Assembly: GCA_028870815.1 (NCBI GenBank)
Contig: JAGWOU010000136.1
Span: 1 to 5,916, forward strand
Reading direction: 5' to 3'
Length of the DNA stretch: 5,916 nucleotides
DNA from: Rhodospirillales bacterium
GTDB lineage: Bacteria; Pseudomonadota; Alphaproteobacteria; Acetobacterales; Acetobacteraceae
The notes below the pieces were generated by a model, which saw nothing but the letters and a program-made list of their open reading frames with translations, made no database searches and had not been told where the DNA came from. Below are positions 1 through 5,916 of this stretch, piece by piece. How positions within the stretch are numbered: position 1 is the stretch's first letter; each line of letters starts with the position of its first letter. A program made the translations under genes and the position numbers.

Positions 1-155
1 TCGGGCTGTATGAGGCTGACGTTAAGCAGAGCAAGCTCTCCGTCACCTCGCCTCTGGCAAAAGCGCTGATCTCCAAGCGCGTGGGAGACACGGTGGCCGT
101 GCCCGCCCCCGGCGGAGACCGTTCCTACGAAATCCTGAAAATCAGCTATCTGTGA
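1..155 (+). CDS. greA: Transcription elongation factor GreA, C-terminal fragment (5' end outside window)
   Basis: Only the last 50 codons and the TGA stop (153-155) are visible, about the final third of a protein that is normally near 158 residues. GreA binds in the RNA polymerase secondary channel and stimulates cleavage of backtracked RNA, rescuing stalled complexes. The visible part is the C-terminal globular (FKBP-like) domain. It contains the family-typical stretch 'LSVTSPLAKALISKRVGD', followed by a 'VPAPGG' turn and a final beta strand ending 'YEILKISYL'. The N-terminal coiled coil with its acidic tip lies off the left edge and cannot be checked. The reading frame runs without interruption into the stop. 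The stop overlaps the start of the downstream threonine ammonia-lyase gene by four bases (GTGA), so the two are almost certainly cotranscribed. GreB is an alternative, but the C-terminal wording fits GreA better. Confidence 0.92.
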   Translation, partial: GLYEADVKQSKLSVTSPLAKALISKRVGDTVAVPAPGGDRSYEILKISYL

Positions 156-1348
156 TCACTTACGATGATGTCCTGGCCGCGTCCAAGCGGATTCAGGGCG
201 CGGTGTTGCGCACACCCTTCCTGAAATCGGACGCGCTTTCGCGCCTTACCGGCGCGGAGCTGTATATTAAGCACGACCACCTTCAGGCCACCGGCGCGTT
301 CAAGGAACGCGGGGCGGCGAACCGCATCGCGCTGCTCTCCGAGGAGGAGCGCAAGCGCGGCGTGGTGGCGATGTCCGCCGGCAACCATGCCCAGGCAGTG
401 GCCCGCCACGCCATGCTGGCGGGGATTAAGGCCACTATCGTGATGCCCCGCCACACCCCGGCCACCAAGGTGACCCGCACCGCAAGCTGGGGCGCGCATG
501 TGGTGCTGCACGGCGAGACGCTGGCCGAAGCCGCCGCCGAAGCCAGCAGGCTGGAGAAGGAAGAGGGGCTGTTTTTTATCCACCCCTATGACGACCCGGC
601 GGTGATGGCGGGCCAAGGCACTATGGCGCTGGAAATGCTGGAAGACGTGCCGGATCTGGACGCTCTGGTGGTTGCCACCGGCGGCGGCGGGCTTATCGCG
701 GGCAGCACCGTGGTGGCGCGGCATCTGCATCCTGAATGCAAGGTATATGGCGTGGAGGTGGAGCATTACGCCGCCTTCGCCCAGGTGCTGGCGGGCCAGG
801 AGATCAAGGTTGGCGGCCCCACCATCGCGGAGGGCATCGCGGTGCGCGACATCGGCCAGAATCCGCTTGCCGTGCTGAAGGCGCTGGAAGTGCCGGTGCT
901 GGTGGTTTCCGAGCACGCGGTGGAAAGCGCCATCGCCGCCTATGTGGAAAACGCTAAACAGGTGACGGAAGGCGCCGGCGCCGCCAGCCTTGCCGCGGTG
1001 TTGAGCTTTCCCGAGCATTTCCGTGGCAAGAAAGTCGGCATTTCCATCTGCGGGGCGAATATCGACCCGCGCATCCTGGCCAACACCCTTATGCGCTGCT
1101 TGCTGCGCGATGGCCGCCTGCTGCGCCTGGTGCTGGAAATGCCAGACCGCCCTGGCATGCTGGCCGAGGTTTCCAAACGCATTGGCGAACTTGGCGGCAA
1201 TATTCTGGAAGTCTCGCATCACCGGCTGTTCTCCAGCCCCTCGGTGCAGGATGCCCAGCTTGAGGTGATGATAGAGGCGCGCGATGCCGCCCATGGCGAG
1301 GCCATTGAGGCCTCGCTGGCGGAAGTGTTTGTGCTGCGGCGGCTGTAA
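152..1348 (+). CDS. ilvA: Threonine ammonia-lyase (threonine dehydratase), medium form with ACT domain
   Basis: This PLP enzyme deaminates L-threonine to 2-oxobutanoate and ammonia, the committed step towards isoleucine; it is cytosolic. The protein has 398 residues. Residues about 1-315 are the fold-type II PLP catalytic domain: the Schiff-base lysine is K51 in 'ATGAFKERGA', the substrate/cofactor loop is 'SAGNH' (75-79), and the phosphate-binding glycine loop is 'TGGGG' (176-180). Residues about 325-396 form one ACT domain ('PDRPGMLAEV', 331-340), the usual site of amino-acid feedback control. One ACT domain at about 400 residues matches the medium form. The E. coli biosynthetic IlvA is longer with two regulatory modules, and catabolic TdcB has none. 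The GTG start is chosen because it gives a standard N-terminus and overlaps the greA stop; no good Shine-Dalgarno precedes it, which suggests translational coupling. A serine dehydratase role is possible but less likely. Confidence 0.93.
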   Translation: MITYDDVLAASKRIQGAVLRTPFLKSDALSRLTGAELYIKHDHLQATGAFKERGAANRIALLSEEERKRGVVAMSAGNHAQAVARHAMLAGIKATIVMPRHTPATKVTRTASWGAHVVLHGETLAEAAAEASRLEKEEGLFFIHPYDDPAVMAGQGTMALEMLEDVPDLDALVVATGGGGLIAGSTVVARHLHPECKVYGVEVEHYAAFAQVLAGQEIKVGGPTIAEGIAVRDIGQNPLAVLKALEVPVLVVSEHAVESAIAAYVENAKQVTEGAGAASLAAVLSFPEHFRGKKVGISICGANIDPRILANTLMRCLLRDGRLLRLVLEMPDRPGMLAEVSKRIGELGGNILEVSHHRLFSSPSVQDAQLEVMIEARDAAHGEAIEASLAEVFVLRRL

Positions 1349-1376
1349 AGCCACTCGCCTTATTATTTCTTAGAGC

Positions 1377-1428
1377 CGGATGACATGAGATCGAATCGCC
1401 CAAGCGATCGCTCTCATGTCTGGATCCG
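1377..1428. repeat. Long imperfect palindrome downstream of ilvA
   Basis: The outer arms CGGAT (1377-1381) and ATCCG (1424-1428) pair, with a three-base bulge (TGG, 1421-1423). They enclose a perfect 9-bp stem, GACATGAGA (1382-1390) with TCTCATGTC (1412-1420). Inside that is a 5-bp stem, ATCGC (1395-1399) with GCGAT (1404-1408), around the loop CCAA. It begins 28 bases after the ilvA stop. No T-run follows it on either strand, so it is not a standard intrinsic terminator. A transcript-end stabiliser or a REP-like dispersed palindrome are both possible. Confidence 0.7.
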
Positions 1429-1430
1429 TC

Positions 1431-1461
1431 TCTGAATCAATGAATTAGAGGGCGATTCAGA
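1431..1461. repeat. Inverted repeat, 8-bp arms
   Basis: TCTGAATC (1431-1438) pairs perfectly with GATTCAGA (1454-1461) around a 15-base AT-rich loop. It follows the larger palindrome almost directly. Its right arm is also part of an alternative 9-bp pairing, GGGCGATTC (1450-1458) with GAATCGCCC (1393-1401), so the two structures exclude each other. Confidence 0.55.
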
Positions 1462-1470
1462 CTTCAGTTC

Positions 1471-1487
1471 CGCTCGCAAAGCGAGCG
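1471..1487. terminator. GC-rich hairpin, possible weak bidirectional terminator
   Basis: CGCTCGC (1471-1477) pairs perfectly with GCGAGCG (1481-1487) around an AAA loop, a compact 7-bp stem. It lies nine bases past the stop codon of the minus-strand reductase gene and is the last of three stems between the two convergent genes. Neither side carries a T-tract, so intrinsic termination would be weak; it could act as a 3'-end barrier to exonucleases or be part of a repeated element. Confidence 0.4.
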
Positions 1488-1496
1488 AAACCAAAG

Positions 1497-2543
1497 TCAT
1501 CGCGCTCTAAACGGCTCCGGCACGCGGTTACGGTTCTGGCGTTCAAGCATCCAGCCCGGATATTCCGCAGGCAATGCGCTCACCGCGTCCAGCCGGGTCA
1601 TCTCATCCGCCGATAATTCCAGCGTTATCGCCGCCAGATTATCGTCGAGCTGTGCGGTGTTCTTGGCGCCGATGATCACGCTGGTGACATGCGGCTTGCC
1701 CAGCAGCCAGGCCAGCGCCACCCGCGCCACGGAAACCCCGCGCGCATCGCCAATCTCACGCATCACCGCGATGCAGGCATCCGCCCGGTCCACATTCACC
1801 GGCGGAAAATCGAAACTCAAGCGGCGTGAATCATTCGCCTTTTCGGCCCCTGGCCCGTATTTGCCGGAGAGATACCCGCCAGCCAGCGGCGACCATACCA
1901 TCAGCCCGAGCTTTTCCTCATTCATCAACGGCACCAGCTCGCGCTCCAGATCGCGCCCGGCGATGGAATAATAGGCCTGCAACGTCTCGAACCGCGCATA
2001 ACCCTTGGTTTCGGAAACTCCCAGCGCCTTGGCGATTTTCCACGCCGCCCAGTTGGAAACACCAACATAACGCACCAGCCCTTGGGAAACGAGATCGTCC
2101 AGCGCGCGCAGCGTCTCGTCGATGGGGGTAATCGTGTCGTTACCGTGGATCTGGTAGAGGTCGATATGATCGGTGCCAAGCCGTTCCAAACTCGCCTTCA
2201 CCCCGTCCATGATATGCCCGCGTGATGCGCCGCGATCATTCGGCCCCGTGCCCATCTCGCCGAACACCTTCGTGGCCAGCACGATATCCGAGCGTTTGAC
2301 ACCGAGATTTTTGAGCGCCTGCCCCACCAGCCGCTCGGACTGGCCCATGGAATAAACATCCGCCGTGTCGATGAAATTCACCCCGGCTTCCAACGCACGG
2401 CCGATGATCGCATCCACTTCCGCCTGGCGAAGCTGGCCAATGGCCTTCCAGAAGCCCGCATCCTCATTGCCGCCAAAGGTCATGGTGCCGAGGCAGATTT
2501 CGGACACGTAAAGGCCCGTGCGGCCAAGCTGCTTGTATTTCAT
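1497..2543 (-). CDS. Aldo/keto reductase
   Basis: A cytosolic NADPH-dependent oxidoreductase that reduces aldehydes or ketones to alcohols; the physiological substrate cannot be told from sequence. The protein has 348 residues, a normal length. The N-terminus 'MKYKQLGRTGLYVSEICLGT' is the classic family opening. The catalytic tetrad is intact: D59 ('NFIDTADVY'), Y64, K92 ('VLATKVFGE') and H133 ('LYQIHGND'). 'GVSNW' (161-165) is the conserved strand motif, 'WSPLAGGYLSGKY' (217-229) is typical of the (beta/alpha)8 barrel, and 'SVIIGAKN' (288-295) lies in the cofactor-binding region. ATG at 2541-2543 is chosen because the family motif begins there and AGGAG sits nine bases upstream; the frame stays open to 2711, but that extension has no family character. 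It is divergent from the permease at 2715 and may share control with it. It resembles the bacterial YajO/Tas-like general reductases more than the detoxifying AKR1 type. Confidence 0.93.
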   Translation of the reverse strand: MKYKQLGRTGLYVSEICLGTMTFGGNEDAGFWKAIGQLRQAEVDAIIGRALEAGVNFIDTADVYSMGQSERLVGQALKNLGVKRSDIVLATKVFGEMGTGPNDRGASRGHIMDGVKASLERLGTDHIDLYQIHGNDTITPIDETLRALDDLVSQGLVRYVGVSNWAAWKIAKALGVSETKGYARFETLQAYYSIAGRDLERELVPLMNEEKLGLMVWSPLAGGYLSGKYGPGAEKANDSRRLSFDFPPVNVDRADACIAVMREIGDARGVSVARVALAWLLGKPHVTSVIIGAKNTAQLDDNLAAITLELSADEMTRLDAVSALPAEYPGWMLERQNRNRVPEPFRAR

Positions 2544-2552
2544 GCTGATTGT

Positions 2553-2557
2553 CTCCT
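2553..2557 (-). promoter_or_regulatory. Ribosome binding site for the aldo/keto reductase
   Basis: Read on the minus strand this is AGGAG, with nine bases between it and the ATG at 2541-2543. It decides the start against the longer open frame reaching 2711. Confidence 0.75.
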
Positions 2558-2567
2558 GAATCCCGGA

Positions 2568-2596
2568 GATATGGGAAGGCAGGCGATGGGTGGCAA
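2568..2596 (-). promoter_or_regulatory. Possible sigma-70-type promoter for the aldo/keto reductase
   Basis: On the minus strand, TTGCCA (2591-2596, five of six matches to TTGACA) is separated by 17 bases from CATATC (2568-2573, only three of six matches to TATAAT). Transcription would begin near 2561, giving a leader of about 18 bases that still contains the ribosome binding site. The -10 is poor and the match could be chance. Confidence 0.28.
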
Positions 2597-2636
2597 GCGC
2601 CGGTGGCGTTGTTCCGGGGCCGATTACGCGCGCAAA

Positions 2637-2650
2637 CTGCACCGATGCAG
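2637..2650. promoter_or_regulatory. Possible operator palindrome in the divergent control region
   Basis: CTGCA-N4-TGCAG is a perfect 5+4+5 dyad midway between the two divergent genes, 64 bases before the permease start. The size suits a dimeric helix-turn-helix regulator, but no regulator gene is adjacent, and a dyad this short can arise by chance. Confidence 0.22.
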
Positions 2651-2702
2651 GTTCATATCCAGCCATAAAGCTGCCATTCTGCGCCTGCCCGAGCCGAGTC
2701 TG

Positions 2703-2708
2703 AAGGAG
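2703..2708 (+). promoter_or_regulatory. Ribosome binding site for the permease
   Basis: AAGGAG lies six bases before GTG at 2715-2717. It fixes the permease start at that GTG rather than at the upstream ATG at 2571, whose extra 48 codons encode an arginine-rich stretch with no membrane or family character. Confidence 0.75.
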
Positions 2709-2714
2709 CAACGC

Positions 2715-4139
2715 GTGAGCAGTATTTCAAGCGGGCGGCCATCCCGGCCGCATCAGCTATCAACACCCTATATCATTTTCCTAGTGATTGCTGCGGCGGC
2801 ACCGCTCGCGTCGATGATCGGTAACCTCCCGATCGCGATTGAACGTGGCACGGGCGCCAATGTTCCCATCGCGTTTCTCGTCGCCGGCGCTATCTTGATT
2901 GCCTTCACCAGCGGTTACGCCTTCATCGGCCGCCGGGTTATCAGCACGGGCGCGTTTTACACCTATGTAACGGAAGGACTGGGCAAGCCGCTCGGCGTCG
3001 GCACCGCTTACTGTGCGATCATCTCTTATGGCACCTTCGCATTCGGACTAGCGGCCGCCTGCGGGTATTTCGACGAGCAGGTCGCCATTGCAATCGGCTA
3101 TGATGTTAGCTGGAAAATTTTCGCCGCCGTTTCCGTTCTGCTCACCGGCATCCTGAACTACCGTTCGATGGATGTCTCCTCCAAACTTCTTGCCGTCATC
3201 ATCGTTGTTGAAAGCGCGGTGCTTATCGTGTTCGATGGCACTGTTGTCGCGACGAAGGGATGGTTAGCTTTCCCGTTGGCATCCTTTGCGCCCAGCGGAT
3301 GGGCCGCAACCGGCACCGGCGTCTCGCTCATGACCGCCTTCACCTGTTTTGTCGGGTTCGAATCCGGTGCGCTCTATTCGAAAGAAGCGGCCGATCCGGC
3401 GCGGAGCATCCCGCTCGCCAGCTATTTCTCGGTCATTACGATCGGAGTTTTTTATCTGCTCACGGCCTGGATCACGGTTGGCGCTCTCGGCGCGGATGGG
3501 GCAAAGGCCCGGGCCGCCGCGCATGGCGGCACGCTGGTGCTCGACCTGATCAAACAATATGACGGCGAAATCGCATCGGATGTTGCGGGCGTTTTGCTCT
3601 GCGCTTCCATGCTCGCCACATATATCGCCATCCATGCCGCCGCGTCGCGCTACGTGTTCGCACTGGCACGAGAAGGGCTGCTGCCCCGCGCTCTGGCCCG
3701 GTTCGACGAAAAGCGAAACGTACCCGTCGCCGCCACCCTCGCGATCTCAATGGCAACAATCATTTGCTTGGGCTGCATCGCTTCCGCCCGAACCGATCCC
3801 TATGCGGCGATTATTCCAGTGCTGATTGGGATTGGCACGCTGGGTATTATCGCCCTTCAGGCCGCGGCGGCGATCGCGATTCTGAGCTATGTGATCCGCC
3901 GCCGGAAAGAGGCCGGGTCAATCGTTCTGGGGGCTTCGTTCTGCGCGGCAATTGGGCTTGCGATTGCCTTAACGAGCGTGTGCACCAACTTCACCTTGCT
4001 CTCCACTGTGAGCACACCCTTGGTGGCGTGGCTGCCCGTAATATACCCCGTCACGCTGGCTGCCGGGCTGGTCTTTAGTGTCTGGCTGCGTCAGGCACGC
4101 CCGCATTTATACGCGGCATTGGCGCTTGCCGAACATTGA
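2715..4139 (+). CDS. APC-superfamily amino acid permease, substrate unknown
   Basis: An inner-membrane secondary transporter of the amino acid-polyamine-organocation superfamily, probably importing an amino acid or amine with protons. The protein has 474 residues, a usual family length. About 12 hydrophobic segments can be read, near residues 16-37, 49-70, 95-118, 133-149, 156-176, 202-217, 235-257, 288-308, 336-356, 365-391, 401-420 and 435-457. Family landmarks are 'AAAAPLASMIGNLP' in segment 1 (the unwound substrate-binding helix), 'GFESGALYSKEAADPARSIP' (214-233, typical of the segment 6 to 7 region), and 'SRYVFALAREGLLPRALARF' (311-330) after segment 8. A polar outer loop spans about 258-289. 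The GTG start has AAGGAG six bases upstream. The gene diverges from the reductase and ends four bases from the trmJ stop. Spot GC counts are slightly below ilvA (2821-2880 60%, 3181-3240 50%; ilvA 841-900 67%), which is weak evidence of different origin since membrane proteins shift composition anyway. Confidence 0.9.
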   Translation: MSSISSGRPSRPHQLSTPYIIFLVIAAAAPLASMIGNLPIAIERGTGANVPIAFLVAGAILIAFTSGYAFIGRRVISTGAFYTYVTEGLGKPLGVGTAYCAIISYGTFAFGLAAACGYFDEQVAIAIGYDVSWKIFAAVSVLLTGILNYRSMDVSSKLLAVIIVVESAVLIVFDGTVVATKGWLAFPLASFAPSGWAATGTGVSLMTAFTCFVGFESGALYSKEAADPARSIPLASYFSVITIGVFYLLTAWITVGALGADGAKARAAAHGGTLVLDLIKQYDGEIASDVAGVLLCASMLATYIAIHAAASRYVFALAREGLLPRALARFDEKRNVPVAATLAISMATIICLGCIASARTDPYAAIIPVLIGIGTLGIIALQAAAAIAILSYVIRRRKEAGSIVLGASFCAAIGLAIALTSVCTNFTLLSTVSTPLVAWLPVIYPVTLAAGLVFSVWLRQARPHLYAALALAEH

Positions 4140-4143
4140 ATGT

Positions 4144-4911
4144 CTATCTCGGCCCGCGCGCCAATTCCGTAATCACGCCATGCAGCGTGTTCAACTCCTG
4201 CCGCGTCACTTCGCCGCGCTGGAAGAAGTGCCGAAGATTGCGCACCATGCCTGGGCGTTTCTGTTCATTGCGTAAAAACCCGCTTTCATCGCAGGCGCGG
4301 ATGAGATGCGCCATGAAATTATCCAGCTCGCCCTTGGTGGCAGGCATGGTTTCATTCACCTGCAATTCACGCGGCGGCTGCTCCGGGCTACGCGCCAGCC
4401 ACCATTCATAACCCATCACCATCACCGCCTGGGCGAGATTGAGGGACATGAAATCCGGGTTGAGATCGTAACGGATCAAACTATCCGCGCAGGCGATATC
4501 ATCATTATCCAGCCCCGTGCGCTCCGGCCCAAACAGAATGCCGGTTTTTAAACCCCGTGCCCCCGCCGCGACAATTTCCGCCGCCCCGCCGCGCGCGGTA
4601 AGCACGGGCTTGATGATATGGCGTGGGCGCGGACAGGTGGCGAACACGCGATGCAAATCCGCCACCGCCTCCGCCACGGTTTCAAAAACCTGCGCATTGT
4701 CCAGGATCCGATGCGCGCCGGAGCCGGTGATCCAGGCGCGGGGCTGCGGCCAGCCATCGCGCGGGGCGACGATGCGCATATGGAACAGCCCGCCATTGCC
4801 CATGGCCCGCGCCACCGCGCCGATATTCTCGGCCATTTGTGGGCGCACCAGAATCACCACCGGCGAGGGATCGTTAGGCGCCAGCTCCGCCCCGCCATCG
4901 CGCTTGGTCAC
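4144..4911 (-). CDS. trmJ: tRNA (cytidine/uridine-2'-O-)-methyltransferase TrmJ
   Basis: A SPOUT-class (SpoU) enzyme that transfers a methyl group from S-adenosylmethionine to the ribose 2'-OH of position 32 in the tRNA anticodon loop; it acts in the cytosol as a dimer. The protein has 255 residues, close to E. coli TrmJ. The catalytic domain covers about residues 17-172. Motif 1 is 'ENIGAVARAM' (28-37), where R35 aligns with the catalytic arginine of E. coli TrmJ. Motif 2 is 'ILFGPERTGL' (125-134). Motif 3 is 'SLNLAQAV' (156-163) in the trefoil knot. The C-terminal helical extension (about 195-250), including 'SGFLRNEQ' and 'QELNTLHGVI', resembles that of TrmJ rather than TrmH or TrmL. The start is GTG with AGGAAAG just upstream, inside the end of cysS. 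The gap from the cysS stop is one base, so the two are translated from one message. Confidence 0.93.
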   Translation of the reverse strand: MTKRDGGAELAPNDPSPVVILVRPQMAENIGAVARAMGNGGLFHMRIVAPRDGWPQPRAWITGSGAHRILDNAQVFETVAEAVADLHRVFATCPRPRHIIKPVLTARGGAAEIVAAGARGLKTGILFGPERTGLDNDDIACADSLIRYDLNPDFMSLNLAQAVMVMGYEWWLARSPEQPPRELQVNETMPATKGELDNFMAHLIRACDESGFLRNEQKRPGMVRNLRHFFQRGEVTRQELNTLHGVITELARGPR

Positions 4912-4912
4912 G

Positions 4913-5916
<1,004 letters not shown>

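Noticed and set aside
970..986. GGCGCCGGCGCC palindromic stretch within ilvA
   Set aside because: It is explained by the codons for the conserved 'EGAGAAS' motif in GC-rich DNA.
146..1354. A 402-codon open frame on the minus strand covering all of ilvA
   Set aside because: It is an exact antisense shadow of a well-supported enzyme gene. Its histidine-, glutamine- and alanine-rich translation shows no domain, as expected from reversed high-GC codons.
1377..1428. Classical intrinsic terminator for ilvA
   Set aside because: The hairpin is strong but is bulged and followed by TGGATCCGTC-type sequence with no T-run on either strand.
2544..2711. N-terminal extension of the reductase frame up to 2711
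   Set aside because: The extra 56 codons have no family similarity, while the ATG at 2541-2543 starts the classic family motif and has AGGAG at proper spacing.
2571..2714. N-terminal extension of the permease frame from the ATG at 2571
   Set aside because: The extra 48 codons are arginine-rich and non-membrane, and GTG at 2715 has a strong AAGGAG six bases upstream.

Overview
The window is about 5.9 kb of GC-rich DNA (roughly 60% by eye). It looks like the chromosome of a free-living alphaproteobacterium. That placement rests on general resemblance of the proteins and on compact, translationally coupled gene pairs; no closer assignment can be supported from the sequence alone. The content is mostly core metabolism and translation, with no phage, transposon, CRISPR or toxin-antitoxin signature and no RNA gene.

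Layout, left to right. (1) 1-155, plus strand: the last 50 codons of transcription elongation factor greA. Its stop codon overlaps the GTG start of (2) ilvA (152-1348, plus), a medium-length threonine ammonia-lyase with a C-terminal ACT regulatory domain. (3) 1349-1496: an intergenic stretch holding three successive inverted repeats (1377-1428, 1431-1461, 1471-1487). (4) 1497-2543, minus: an aldo/keto reductase with an intact catalytic tetrad. (5) 2544-2714: a divergent control region. (6) 2715-4139, plus: an APC-superfamily amino-acid-type permease with about 12 membrane segments. (7) 4144-4911, minus: the tRNA Cm32/Um32 methyltransferase trmJ, converging on the permease with only four bases between the stop codons. 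(8) 4913-5916, minus: the C-terminal 333 residues of cysS, cysteinyl-tRNA synthetase, whose start lies beyond the right edge.

How the genes relate. greA and ilvA form one transcription and translation unit on the plus strand. cysS and trmJ form another on the minus strand, pairing a tRNA-charging enzyme with a tRNA anticodon-loop modifier. The divergent reductase and permease sit between these core units and may be a small accessory module for uptake and reduction of an unidentified compound; that functional link is inference from position only. The most unexplained DNA is the palindromic cluster between ilvA and the reductase. I do not see a convincing undescribed multi-gene system here.
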